From Prorocentrum cordatum (taxonomy: Eukaryota > Sar > Dinophyceae > Prorocentrales > Prorocentraceae), in NCBI GenBank assembly GCA_963575745.1, contig CAUYUJ010022393.1, forward strand, positions 75,001 through 127,500: a stretch of DNA of 52,500 bases, given 5' to 3'. The translations under genes and the position numbers were made by a program. Below the pieces are notes generated by a model that had not been told where the DNA came from, ran no database searches, and saw only the letters and a list, made by a program, of their open reading frames with translations. Of this stretch, positions 28,304 to 39,170 are shown piece by piece. The first letter of the stretch is position 1, and every line of letters begins with the position of its first letter.

Positions 28304-29704
28304 TCAAAAGCTACGCCACTGAAACCACGGACAGAGCCTAAAAAGGCAAATCTGACTCCCACCCAAGGACCCCAGGAGGGCGGGAGGTGGAGGCGGAAGA
28401 GAAGATCCCGCCTCGTAGTCTTGAGCGGCCCATGGCGCGCGGGCGGCGTGGGCGGCCCGAAGCCTGGCCTGCCTGCGCTCGCGCGCCTGCTCTCGATTCG
28501 CTCGAATACGCTCGAGCTGCTCCTCGGTGAGGGGGGGAGGAAGAGGAGGAGGAGGAGAAGAAAGGGAAAGCCCAGACATGGCAGTAAAATTCACTGCCTC
28601 TGCACACATAAGGTCAATGTGCGTTTGTTCCTCGACAGCCTCATTCTCGGGGTCCTCCTCCCACGGATCAGTCTGTTGCTCATCCGGCCCTGGGGCTGGG
28701 GACTCACCCGAGGTGGCGATCGAGGGATCTGAATTCCTTTGGGAAGGCTCAAACCCGAAACGCTCCAACTCAGGATCGACACGACGACGACCAGATCGAC
28801 GAGCGAAGTCGGGAGCGGCACAAAATCTGGAGTCCAAGTCTTTCGACCAGGGAACATAGAAAGCCATTAATCCAGCTCTCAGCTCCTCAGGGTCGGCTCC
28901 AAAACTGAAATCAGCCTCCTCACCCGACTCTTGTGGCACTACGAGAGCGGAAAGGCTGTCAATAACGGCCGAAGCTATCGCCTTGGACAACCCGCTAGAG
29001 TACGTCTTCTTAGCAGCAGTCCTGAAATCACCATTCTCCCTTTTGCCCAGGAGCGTGCTGTGCACTCCTCTGCCGTGGGAGCACTTCCCACCGCCAGGGG
29101 TGGCGAGGAGGTGGGAGCGGAGAGAGGGGAGACGGAGGCCGATAAGGCGGGTGGGGGCACGCCCAACAGAAGTCCAGTCAGTTTCTGGCGGCATGTGCTC
29201 GCATTGGTCAAAATCAACAGCACACGCATGGGGAGCTGAAACCATGGCAACGAGGGGTTTCCATCTGAAAGAAGTCGGGGCACCAGGGATCCAGGTGGCT
29301 GGAAGCGGATGCTCCATCCAACCGCTGGTGCCAGCCTTCATGTGCGCGTCGAGGAGGCGAGCTAACGCAGCTAAAAGGTGGGCCCCTGAACTAACGAGGA
29401 GGGAGGAGGGAGCAAGGAGGAGGGAGCATCGTGCAGGTGAGGAGGAGAGAGGAGCTTCAAGCGGAGCCCCTGGCAGTAGAGGGGTGCACACTTTGCGCAA
29501 GGAAATCCCAAGCCCGATCGGGCGGCTGGGAGGCCTGTGGAAGCAGTGGCGAGAGACAGCTGACCTCAGGGCAGGGCTTAATATGAGGGATGATCCTTTG
29601 CCTGTTCCGCTGCATGGCGTGGGTTGAAGGCGAGAGCAGAACCGCGGCCAGCCACGGCAGCACGCCGGTCTTCGAATTTCAAGGAGCCGTCTTCGTGCCA
29701 TCAT
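28304..29704 (-). CDS. 466-codon minus-strand frame, unknown domain with C-x-H motif
   Basis: This uninterrupted minus frame has a globular middle: W-M-E-H-P-L-P, then V-D-F-D-Q-C-E-H-M-P-P-E, then A-P-T-R-L-I-G-L-R-L-P-S-L, then G-K-C-S-H-G-R-G-V-H, then F-R-T-A-A-K-K-T-Y. An acidic Pro/Glu-rich region and a highly charged helix near the C-terminus follow. The C-S-H-G-x(3)-H segment between a P-T/P-W and an A-x(n)-Y motif resembles the + strand segment at 10.48-10.70 kb, so both may be the same retroelement-associated domain. The first ~110 residues are Leu/Ser/Arg-rich and probably not coding, so the true start is uncertain. No stop or frameshift is evident, unlike most coding sequence in the window. 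Confidence 0.5.
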   Translation of the reverse strand: MMARRRLLEIRRPACCRGWPRFCSRLQPTPCSGTGKGSSLILSPALRSAVSRHCFHRPPSRPIGLGISLRKVCTPLLPGAPLEAPLSSSPARCSLLLAPSSLLVSSGAHLLAALARLLDAHMKAGTSGWMEHPLPATWIPGAPTSFRWKPLVAMVSAPHACAVDFDQCEHMPPETDWTSVGRAPTRLIGLRLPSLRSHLLATPGGGKCSHGRGVHSTLLGKRENGDFRTAAKKTYSSGLSKAIASAVIDSLSALVVPQESGEEADFSFGADPEELRAGLMAFYVPWSKDLDSRFCAAPDFARRSGRRRVDPELERFGFEPSQRNSDPSIATSGESPAPGPDEQQTDPWEEDPENEAVEEQTHIDLMCAEAVNFTAMSGLSLSSPPPPLPPPLTEEQLERIRANREQARERRQARLRAAHAARAPWAAQDYEAGSSLPPPPPALLGSLGGSQICLFRLCPWFQWRSF

Positions 29705-31905
29705 AGCAGGTGGAGCACAGTAGTTTGCATGTGTTGTTCAGTTCGTCTTTGGTGCTATCCTGTCAGCGGCTCTTGCTGCCGCTGCCATGCTTGACGTGGC
29801 TGACTGAGATATTAGTGCAGACGGTGTAGGCACACGGTAATCATCCAGACCATGTTTCATTGTCTCCCCATGTGGGAACTAGTTTTCGTCGTTGCACTCG
29901 TGACAGCCGCCACGAGCATTACTACGTGCTTGCTTCCCCTGGAACAGAAGAGATGCATACCCCACACGGGTGTACACCTACAGCTCAGTTGAGTTGTGGC
30001 TAATCACGGTTCACGCGTGAGGGTTTGGCCGCTTTGTGAAATCTGAGGGGATCCAGTTCATGGGCAACAGGAGTAGATCAGAGTCTGAGTTATCTTGGCA
30101 TGTTTGCGACAATCTGAATTCCAGGGTAGACTCTAGAAATGTTCTTAACTTTGTAGTGTCATATTTTCCCCCTTCCTTCCGTTTCTTATTTTCAGCAGCC
30201 CGCTCCTGTTGCTGTTGTTTTCTGGTAGATGTCTGGAGAGTTTTGAGACCTAGAGCTAGACCACGAGTGAAGAGAACGAGACTTGCAGAGTCTCTTGCCT
30301 TAAGCTGAGGTGTTCCTGATCAGTTGTTTTAGTGCTAGTGTGTCAGCTGGCCATGAGAGTGCACACGTTCAGTCCCTCCGTCTCCTGCTTCGGTCACCTG
30401 TCCGCGTACGGCAGGTCGTGTCGACGCGGCGGCCACCCCAGCGCGGGCGCCCAAGGCTGAACGCCAACGATCGGGAAGCCGCGACCCGTCAGGCTTGAGC
30501 GATCGACGTGGCATCAGGAACCAGCAACGCAGGATAGGCTCAGGGGCAACGATAGGAGGTGATAGGCTCAGGGGAGGATGCATCGACCCCCCCATATATC
30601 GCTATCGGAGACATATATCCGATCTATCGGCAGTGTCTCGCCGATTTCAAGTCGATGCTTCCCCCGCTGAGCCGGTCCCCCTCGCGTAAAGGTGAGACGT
30701 CGCCATTCTTGTATCCAGGGCTTCTGGGGCTCTCCAGCTGGGGGGTCTTGTCCGCGGGCAGGTCGTGGCACAGAGGTGCCGCGGTTCGCGGCGGCCTTGG
30801 CCTTCGCAGGCCCAGGTTGAGCTTGCCTGCCGAGGAGGGGTGCGGCTTCAAGGGGAACGGAGGAAAGGGGCCAAGGCAGCGCGGGGGGCTTGAGGGACTA
30901 CTCGCCAACCACGCAGGCTACATGTTTTCGCGCGGGCCCTGTTTTCCAGCCGCCGTCTTCTCGCCGGCCCTGGGTTTCTCCTCTGCGTAGCCTCCGTGCC
31001 CTTCGCGTGCTCCTCGCAGTAACGTGCCACCTTGAGGCCGCCTCCCATTCATGCCTGCGCCGCGGGGAGGGGGGAGGGGATAAGGCTCCAGGTTGCGCAC
31101 AGACAGCCCTGCCCAGGTAGTTCCGGCTGGCCTCAACATGCCCACCGGCTATTCCGGGGCGGTCTCAACGCCTTGGCGCCGCCTCTAGCGGTGCCCTTGG
31201 GGCGCTCCGCGCCCCAGGCTTGGGGTGTCGAGACCGCCCCTGGCTCCAGCCAAGACTACCTGGGGAGCTGTCTGTGCGAGAGCCCGAAGCCTTACCAGGG
31301 CGGGGAACGGAGGCCGCTGGGTGCAGGCCCTCGCCTCTGGCCTCGGCTGCGCGCACGAGGCGACCCCTCGCCACCTCTGGTGCTGGCCCGCAGGGCGCCC
31401 CCCCCCTGCGCTGGCCCGCGCACTCGGACTTGGCCCCCTCCCCCCCGCGCCCCCTAGCGGCCCCTCGCCGCTCGCCCACGCCGCCGCGGTGTTTAGGGGG
31501 CGGCGGGCGGACTCGTGCCTGGTTCCTGGTCCGAAGGGCGGTCGGGATTCCGATGATGGTCAGATCCGGAGCGCGTTTCTCCGATTCTTTTTTGGGGGCC
31601 CGATCCTCCGCTGGTCCGATCTCACGCTTTCGATCCAGTGGAGGTTGCGCGGCGTGGTCACCAGAGGTCGCTGCTGCCTGGGGGCACTCATTGCGTGCAG
31701 CCGATGGATTTTTGGCGGGGGCAGGGCGGGGGCTTCGGCCCGCCAGTGACGAACGATCATCACGCACCCATACCCATAGGTGGGACGGAAAGGGCTATGG
31801 GTGCGTGTTGTCGGATGGGGGTGCCCGCTCGAACGGGCCCCCCCCCGAGGTCTGACAACCCGCATCCATATCCATAGACCAGTCCTCCTCCCTCCGACCC
31901 CCCCC
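29705..31905. other. Intergenic region without supported genes
   Basis: Around 29.8-30.3 kb composition is balanced; from 30.4 kb it becomes GC-rich. A 14-base direct repeat (GATAGGCTCAGGGG at 30533 and 30561) is present. Several long frames between 30.8 and 31.9 kb on both strands overlap each other and are Pro/Arg/Gly-rich, as expected for GC-rich non-coding DNA. Confidence 0.45.
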
Positions 31906-31910
31906 AATGA

Positions 31911-31929
31911 GTGTGTGTGTGTGTGTGTG
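31911..31929. repeat. (GT)n microsatellite
   Basis: About nine uninterrupted GT units. Confidence 0.9.
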
Positions 31930-32147
31930 CTGTTCTTTCGTCACGCTGAGGCTTCGCGCGGTGCGCTCCGAAGCTCCAGCGGCGCGACGGCCAGCCCTGC
32001 TCCGTCCTGCACCCGCGCGGACGTCGGAGGCCGACGGGTCGGCAGCAGCACTAGGTACTTGCGGATGCCTCCACTGGGGGAAAAGGATCCCGATCTCGTC
32101 GGAGGCCCTGAGGCGGGGGTCCATGCAAACGGGGGTCAGTCAGAGCG

Positions 32148-32250
32148 CCGGATCTTGCAGGATCCTGCAGAGCCAGGGCTGAATTGACACGGGCTTGGGG
32201 ACAGGATCCCGCAGGATCCTACAGGATTTTGCAGGATCCTGCAAGGCCTG
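32148..32250. repeat. Clustered CAGGATCCTG palindromic decamers
   Basis: Variants of the self-complementary decamer CAGGATCCTG occur several times in ~100 bases, some back to back at 10-11 base spacing (32,148-32,170 and 32,200-32,245), separated by a unique segment. Translated on the minus strand they give a C-R-I-L-Q-D-P repeat. Confidence 0.65.
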
Positions 32251-32901
32251 ACCCAGATTTGATATACCGGGCTTCTCACACCGACCTGGGATCTTAGGAA
32301 AAGGCACAGATTCCCACGTGCTCGAGATTTCGTGGGAGCAAAGCAAGGACCTTGACTGGACCCTGGGCGTTCTCCTGGATTGTTTTGTCCGTTGAATTGT
32401 TGTATATCTGGACCTGGACTACTGTTTAAGACCGCTTGAAGTGAAACATTTTCTCAACTCCAAGTAGGGGTGTAGGTGGCCGAGAAATTATCACCAGCAA
32501 CACATTATTCGGATCACCTTCCCACGGTGGAGGCAGCCCCCTGTGCTGGAGTTATGGCCCGTTTCCACGCTACCCACGTTGCGGCCCGTGGGTACTCAGG
32601 GCCAGTGGCGACCAGTGAGGGTGCCTTTCAAAATCCCTGGCTCACTGCACGACGTGGGGCCTCGCCGAGGAGGGATCGAACAGTTGTCATCTCTTCCTCC
32701 GCGGAAGGCGGTGGGAGGCTGGCGGAAGCCTGCGGAAGAAGAGCGGCGACAAGGCCGGCAGCGCAAATTGGCGGAAGAACAAATACGCTCTCCAAGATAT
32801 GCACATCTGTTTTTCCCAACCATCCTGTGGTGTTGGGCCTTCGTTTTGAAGAGACAGCGCCCCGCGTCCTCACTCCTCTCCTCCTCCCCCTCTTCCCTCC
32901 C

Positions 32902-32922
32902 ACGATCATCATCGTCATCATT

Positions 32923-32986
<64 letters not shown>

Positions 32987-33035
32987 GCATCAGCATCAGC
33001 ATCATCATCAGCATCAGCATCAGCATCAGCATCAG

Positions 33036-33113
<78 letters not shown>

Positions 33114-33121
33114 GATCATCA
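32902..33121. repeat. (ATC)n microsatellite directly before a spliced-leader relict
   Basis: About 220 bases of ATC units with AGC substitutions forming an internal pattern of CATCAG. It ends exactly where the DinoSL relict begins. Long frames through it on either strand (Ile, Ser, Met or Asp runs) are artefacts. Confidence 0.9.
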
Positions 33122-33158
33122 TCCGTAGCCACTTTGGCTCAAGCCATTCAGGCTCAGG
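33122..33158 (+). other. Dinoflagellate spliced-leader relict, tandem
   Basis: Positions 33122-33143 match the 22-nt DinoSL with one substitution (T to C inside the TTTT run), ending in GGCTCAAG. Positions 33144-33158 are a second copy lacking its first seven bases (starts CCATT, three mismatches in 15). A full leader followed by a copy that starts at CCATTTTGG is the published structure of genes recycled from trans-spliced mRNA, because the TAG inside an old leader serves as acceptor for the next one. It sits 100 bases before the first ORF1 ATG of LINE-A. Confidence 0.85.
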
Positions 33159-33258
33159 GCTGCTGGTGGCCAGGCACCAAGGGCGGGCCGCGGCCGCGAC
33201 CCACCTGCCCGCGGCGGCCGCTCTCCTCGGCTCCCGCGTCCGCTCCCTCCCGTCCTCC

Positions 33259-34400
33259 ATGGAGGCGGCGCGCCAAGTGATGCCGTGGCCTATGTCCAGT
33301 GGAGTTGTGGAACCCATACCAGTCTTTATTGCGAGCAGTGATGGTGAAGAAGGATGTGTTACCCAGTGCACCCCGCCCGCTCCCGCAGGTACAGATGAGA
33401 AGTTTGACTCCAGCATGATGGCGGCACTGAGAGAGTTGATTTCCCCATTATCGCGCAGCGTTGATTCCCTGGGGGCACAGTTGAACTTCGGTATCCAGGA
33501 GATAAACAGACAGATCTCGGGAATCCATGGCCAAATGTTGCAAACCGAGAAAAACTTCCAGATGCTCCAGTCCGCCCATGCTGAACTGGCTAGGGCCACT
33601 CGTGAGAACTTTGAGAGTATCCGCTTGATCCAAGAGCAAGCTCTCTCCAGCAGGCCATCCAGGACCGTGAGGTCGCAGACGGTAAAATCATGGAAGATGT
33701 GAAGGGAATGATCCAGGTGACGAAGGATGAGATAGCGGAGATGAAGGGGAGTACGGCAGGGAGCTCGCTCGGGGGAACCGCCACTCCAGACGGGAGATTC
33801 ACTCGACGTCGTGTCGAAGTCGGTGATATCGGCAACCCCTCTCGGCTCGTCGTGCTCGGCTTCAAGCGTGCACTGATGGAGAACGCCCTTCGGCTTGCTG
33901 TGGGCACGGTTCTGGATAAGTGCGTTACTCAGGAGGAGCGTTCGGGGACCCAGGTCAAGGCGTTCAGTTGCAGCAAGAAGGTATTTCTGGACTTCCCGTG
34001 CACCCTCCTGGCGTCGGCCGCCCGTGCGAGAGCAGCTGCTCTGGGCCCCTTCAAGTTTCCGAACCCCGAGGGCGGTGATGATTTGGAGCTCAGGATCAGG
34101 CGAGACCTCCCCCAGACCTCTCGGAAGTTGTTCTACTACCTTGGGAATATGCGCCAGCACGTGGCTAACATCTTCGGGCGTGAGCGCGCGGGTTCCACGG
34201 GGCTCGGGGGGGGCACCATCTATGTTCTGAAGAACAGAACGATTCCAGTTCAAGTTGTCAAGATCATGATTGCTGGTGACGGGCCTAGCGCAGGAAGCGC
34301 TACCATGTCTGTTGACCTCGAAGGCCTCGAGGAGATCGGAGGGGCACAGCGCGCGCCATGCCTACAAACTCGTTTCTTTCAGATAAGGCCCTTCCGGTGA
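33259..34400 (+). pseudogene. LINE-A ORF1-like protein
   Basis: From ATG 33259 an open frame encodes an N-terminal acidic segment and then a long coiled-coil region (nt ~33,400-33,660) to the stop at 33702. The overlapping frame from 33690 continues the helix and then a globular domain (G-N-P-S-R-L-V-V-L-G-F; S-R-K-L-F-Y-Y-L-G) to 34400. A coiled coil followed by a globular nucleic-acid-binding-type domain is the usual ORF1 layout. A frameshift at about 33,690-33,702 separates the halves. A parallel but different ORF1-like domain precedes LINE-C. Confidence 0.55.
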
Positions 34401-34563
34401 GTGCGCAAGCTGCGCGAAGAGCCAGGGCTACGGTGGGCGCAACCCAGACGCTCCAGGTTCTGACTTTACGGCGGAGCCCCTGGCCTCAGACTGCAGCTCT
34501 AGCGCTAATTCGTTTGACGCAGCGTCACAATTTTCTCCACCGTTTGATGGGGGCGCGGGTGGA

Positions 34564-35460
34564 GTGGATCGACCCTTCCGTCCTCTGTCTCCCTGTGCTT
34601 GGAACGCGCGTGCTCTCTTTGCTGCTATCTCGTCTGCCTCTCTGAGAGCGAGTTCACGCTGTTGTCATGCTAAGAAGTTGTTTGGACGTCGCCGGGTCGC
34701 ATGTTTCCAGGTAACCCATGGATCTGATGCCGACCTTGCGATTATCCGCGATGAGCTCCGCACAGGTATAGCGTTTGGTAGGGTCGTCACATATATCTCA
34801 TCGGAGCTGCGAGAGCGCTTTCAGGAAGTGAAGGAGCGCGTTGTGATCGAGGGCAGAGCATTGCTTGTCACGCGCGCGGGTGATGCGGGGGACCTTGCGA
34901 TTGCGAGCGCGCGCATGCCGAGCACTTGTGACGACATTTTTGAGTGCAAACGGTACCTGCGCGCAAGTGAACGTGCGCCCCCGCCTGCTGCTCATTGTAT
35001 GTCGATCATCTTTGGGGACTGGAACTTCGTGCGCATGGAAGACGGAAGGTTTCTTGGCGACGGTTCCTTTGGTCCAGGGGACCGCGCGCATTGTGATGCT
35101 TTCCAGGAAATATGTGGCCACTGGTGCGAGCTGCATCAGCCTGGCCCCACCCGAAGGGGCATCAGAGGAGGGCCCCCCCCGCAGTTTCTCGAGGCTTGAC
35201 CGTGCATGCACCGCCCTCCCAGCGGGCATCCTGAATGAGATGACGGTAACAGCGACCGCCGTTGGTAATCTGACTCATCCTGGGGCTTCCTCTGACCATA
35301 TTCCTGTTGCGTTTTCCCTGGCGCCCCCTACTACCACTGGGCAGTTCTTGATTCCGAAATGGCTCAGTATGCATGCGGAGCGCCGTCGGATGGTCAGCGA
35401 ACAACTACGGACGTTGGTCTTACCGAATAACTTAGAGGAGAGGGTACTTCGAGTGAAGTC
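34564..35460 (+). pseudogene. LINE-A apurinic-type endonuclease domain
   Basis: The endonuclease/exonuclease/phosphatase motifs appear in order: W-N-A-R-A-L-F (catalytic Asn), C-F-Q-V-T-H-G (where the usual Q-E has Val in place of the metal-binding Glu), I-I-F-G-D-W-N-F (Asp and Asn), E-L-H-Q-P. Then in a second frame (nt ~35,145 on) F-S-R-L-D-R-A and S-S-D-H-I-P-V (Asp-His). The phase change lies near 35,140-35,200. Loss of the Glu and the frameshift make it non-functional. In LINEs this domain nicks target DNA to prime reverse transcription. Confidence 0.7.
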
Positions 35461-35690
35461 ACTTGAGTACAGACAGGCCCCGAACGATGCGGGGCGACTC
35501 CACTTCGCTTTTCTTGCACATCGGGGATGGAGAGGGCAGCAGTGGCATGGATGCCTCCGCGCGTTGCGTTGCAATGATGCTCTCTACCGCTTCTTCGACG
35601 TCGACCGTGGAGTTTGTGCTGATTATGATGGGCTTCGCCCTCTCACTGTTGCCCTGAAGCTTCGGCGGTTCGATCGCGAGGAGGAGGGGG

Positions 35691-37006
35691 TTGAGCATGG
35701 CGGGGCGGCTCAGGAATCGACGGAAGAAGAGGCTGGTTGCGCGGAGGAGGGGGCGGGCGTCGATGAAGAGGCGGGCGGGGTTCCGCGGTGTTCTGGGCGA
35801 AGGGGGCACGCCGCGTCCGCACCCCGATATCGCTGCCAGCACCATGGCGGCGCACTGGTCTCGGGCGTTCGCGTGCCAGGAGCACAATGCACAGCGCTGG
35901 TCTGCCGTTCTCGAGCACGTTCAGCGGTGCGAGGTTTGCCCTGACCCTCCAAGGCGGCGTCTCGACCATAGCGAATTCCCCCGAAAGGCGCGGCGCAAAA
36001 GTCACTCTGCACCGGGGCCCGACGGGGCCCCGTATGGCTGCTGGGCGGCCGTTGAGGCGGTCGAGGTGTTATTTGAGGCCTATGGGCGTATGTGTGATTC
36101 CGATGGGGACTGTCTGCTGAGTGAGTGCCGTACTGGCCGCGTGGTCTTCCTGCCCAAGGGTGACGACCCTGCTGATCAGGGTGCTTTCGTCTCGCGGGCA
36201 CCTGGAGCGACTCGACCCCTTTCCCTCGCTAACACGGATGCGAAAGTCTGGTCCGACGCTTTCTGCGCGGGCCTGAACGACGTCGCCCCGCGCGCGGTTG
36301 CGGAACAGCAGCGGGGGGGAGTCAAAGGGCGAAATATCATGGATAACGTCGTCGAGGTCGAGGAATGGGGTCTCCTGCGGCATACGAGGGGCCACGATGA
36401 GGCGGGAGTGCGCTTCGCTGACTCCCGAGCTGCGTTTCCATCGATTTTCTCTGTGTGGATCTTGGAGGGCTCTCCAGGCCATGGGGGTTCCAAGGGCTGC
36501 GATTGGTCTCTATGAGGCGTTGTATACGGACAATATTGCTGCGGTGAATTTCGCTGGGGCATCTGAAATCAGGTTCGACGTTGGGCGGGGGTCCGGCAAG
36601 GGGGCCCTGCTTCGATGACCCTGTTCGCCCTCGCCCTGGGCCCCGTCTTACGGTGGATTCGATACATGAGGACTCCTGCATTGGAGCTGGAACTTGCATG
36701 CGCAGATGATTGCTGCTTCGGCCTTCAGAGCATACTCACGGATTTGATGCCTACTTTACTCCTTCTTGATCTGTTGTCCGCTGCCATTGGTCTATCTCTG
36801 AATCTCGGGAAGTGCTACGTTCTGATCTGCGGCTCTCTTTCGCGCGAGCGCCTGTCGGAGCGCGTGCGACGGAAGGGCGGCCGTCTCCAGGCGATGCGAT
36901 TCGCGACTCTTGCACTGCACTTAGGGTTCTGGATTGGGCCGGCGGCACACGCAGTAGCATGGCAGGAAGTGATGGTTAAGTTCTGGCAGAGAGTGCGTCT
37001 GTTGCG

Positions 37007-37083
<77 letters not shown>

Positions 37084-37205
37084 TTTGCCCACAACTATTC
37101 GGCTCTTCCACTCGAATTGCCTCTCCGTGTTGCAGTATCGAATGCAGCTTGTCCGGGTCACCCCTGGAATTGTTCGTCAGTTTCGGTGGGCCCTACAGAT
37201 CCTGA
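35691..37205 (+). pseudogene. LINE-A reverse transcriptase
   Basis: RT blocks are spread over three frames. 35691-36515 carries P-G-P-D-G, R-P-L-S-L-A-N-T-D-A-K, Q-R-G-G-V-K-G-R and F-A-D-S-R-A-A-F-P-S (first catalytic Asp). 36298-36618 carries M-G-V-P-R-A-A-I-G-L-Y and F-A-G. 36615-37205 carries L-F-A-L-A-L-G-P-V-L-R, A-C-A-D-D (catalytic pair) and L-H-L-G-F-W-I-G-P. Catalytic residues are present but at least two frameshifts split the enzyme. A (CT)n tract interrupts the end of this region. Confidence 0.8.
37010..37080. repeat. (CT)n microsatellite inside LINE-A
   Basis: About 35 uninterrupted CT units follow GCGCG. It lies between RT and the C-terminal region and would encode a Leu-Ser run in the LINE frame. 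Confidence 0.95.
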
Positions 37206-38133
37206 CTGCGGGTCCCAGACATGCACTAAACCATTGTATGCTCACGCAGATGAGGCATCTTGGGGCATCTCTGGAATTTGTGGACCTTGGGATCATGGGC
37301 GAGGCTATTAAGTTTAGGGTTGTATCGAAGTGTCGGGCGCTAGACAGCGCCCTATATGTGTTCGTAGAGCTTGCGGCGGGACTTCTGGCTGATAATTCTA
37401 TCCCTGGGCGAATTGGTTCTGTCTGGTGGAGGAACCCCATGATCCGAAGCACTAATGGTGATGCCGCCGACAGTCTCCACTCTGGGATCAGGCGAGACTG
37501 CAGGCACCTCCAGGGCCGTGTTCACCGACATTTTGCGAGGTTTAAGGTCAGACATCGCGCCGCTGGTTCACTTGCAGACGCGCGTTGGAAGGTGGTTGCT
37601 GGAGGTTTCAATCCTTGTGATGCTGGCGCTACGCGCGCGGCTTCGGGCGGTTGAACAGGCGTCGGGCACCCACCTCACCTTGGGTATTCTTCTGATTTTG
37701 CCCAGGGGGGTTGCACCTCGGCCGGGTCTCACAATGTTGATCGGGGGTGCTGCTTCAGGCGTGGGGCTCGGATGATATGCCCCACTATAGGTTCTGCCCA
37801 GGATTGAAGACCCTTGCTCTTAGGTGGCCCCCAGGCGTCGTGAACCTCCCAGGACTGCGGCGGGGGCAGGTCGAGAGCGACGAAGGTTGTCTCCCGATGC
37901 TGTCCCTCCTTGGGCCGTGCCGGGGGCAAGATCGCGATCTGGCCAGCGCAGTTATCTTGGGAGCTTTCCTGAAGACCCACGCCCACCATCGTCTGAACAC
38001 CAGGGTGCGCCCCAAGGCCTTATTCCATGCCTGGCCCCGGCTTTCCGTTCGCCGCTACAGGAAGGCGGCCAATGTATTCCGCGGTGTGAGACCCCATCAG
38101 CCTCAACGTGTGAGTCAGCCTGACGTTGCGTGA
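37085..38133 (+). pseudogene. LINE-A C-terminal region
   Basis: The frame 37085-37654 has the post-RT helical segment (L-H-S-N-C-L-S-V-L-Q-Y, W-A-L-Q-I-L-T-A-G-P). After frameshifts, 37747-38133 carries D-D-M-P-H-Y-R-F-C-P, equivalent to D-A-I-A-H-Y-L-S-C-P of LINE-C and LINE-B, i.e. the His-Cys half of the terminal zinc motif. The upstream Cys pair is disturbed. The stop at 38131-38133 is taken as the end. Confidence 0.6.
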
Positions 38134-38971
38134 TTGCTCTCTCCTCTCGTCCCCTTCCTCTCCCCCCATGGTTAGCTGTTTAATGCTTTCGCGGTGCGGG
38201 TGGTTGCGTTGGGTCCTCTGTTGCTCCCCCCCCCCCCCTGCCCCCCTTGCGGTTGCGGTGTCTTGTGCCCCCCCCCCCCCTCCTGTGTGCGCCCCCTGCG
38301 TGCTCCGCTGTGCTGTTGCTGCCGGTTGCTTTGTGGCGCGGCTTGGGTTGGGGCTTTCGCCATTCGCGGTCGAGGGCCGAGGGGGCGCGGCGACGGCGCG
38401 CGCGCGCCGCCCCCCGCCGCCCCCACCCGCCGCCCTTGCCGCCGCCTGCATCCGCCCCTTTTCGCTTCGTTCCTGGAGTGCCTTCCGCCTGCTCTCTCAG
38501 AGAGCTGCTGTGGTCGGCGCGCGCATGCTTCCCTGTCCCTGCGCGCCTGGGTTGCGGGTCTGCACAGGTGAGACGGACCCGCAAGCAGTCCAGTCTCTGT
38601 GGGGCATGGGCCCCGCTTGTCGGGCGACTGGCAGTCTTCCCCCTGTGCCGAGCGCGCCCCCCCCCCCCCCTCCCCCCCCCTCCTTCGGCCGGGGCCTCCT
38701 GCCCCTTCCGTTGGGGGGGCGGGATTGGTCGCCCTCGCCCGCGCGCGAGGTGCCGCGGCGACCTCGGCCTGTGATTCAAGGGAGTGCTGTGGCCGCAGGG
38801 CTTCAGCCAGTGCCCTTCCCCCCCTTTTCCCTTCCTCGCTGCCCCTCTGCTGCGGCTGCCCCCCCTCCCGCACAGTCTCACCTTTGGTGGGCCCCGACTA
38901 TTGAATCGGGGCCCTGCTGCTCGCGGATGATGGATATGGATATGGATTATTGGTGCGTATCTTGCGATGGG
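38134..38971. other. C-rich/GC-rich region without gene
   Basis: Contains several runs of 10 or more C and GC-rich sequence; overlapping Pro/Arg frames on both strands (up to 410 codons) have no motifs. A short inverted repeat near 38,890-38,910 (GGCCCCGA / TCGGGGCC around CTATTGAA) is present. Confidence 0.45.
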
Positions 38972-38972
38972 G

Positions 38973-39012
<40 letters not shown>

Positions 39013-39170
39013 TATCACCATCGTCACCGTGATCGTCGCCGTCATCATCATCATCGTCATCACCATCATCATCGCCACTATCATCCTCATCACCATCATC
39101 ATCGCCATCATCGGAACCATCATCGTCATCAGTTTCGCCCCCCCCCCACACACACACACACACACACACG
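38972..39170. repeat. Degenerate (ATC)n tract followed by (CA)n
   Basis: 38,972-39,135 is a diverged ATC/GTC/ACC trinucleotide tract; after a short C run, 39,147-39,169 is a (CA)n tract. Together they lead directly into the 90-bp minisatellite. Confidence 0.85.

Larger units (their letters stand above)
33159..38133 (+). mobile_element. LINE-A, non-LTR retrotransposon (decayed)
   Basis: The element has ORF1, endonuclease, reverse transcriptase and C-terminal Cys/His segments in LINE order on the + strand, all split by frameshifts. It starts with a spliced-leader relict. The 3' end is taken at the stop of the last coding segment (38131-38133). No poly-A tail or target-site duplication was identified. 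Components are listed separately. Confidence 0.75.

Noticed and set aside
32596-34253. Long frames on both strands across 32.5-34.2 kb (408 + strand, 541 minus strand)
   Set aside because: Their length is due to the (ATC)n tract. The + frame is kept only from ATG 33259 onward as LINE-A ORF1; the minus frame is a shadow of ORF1.
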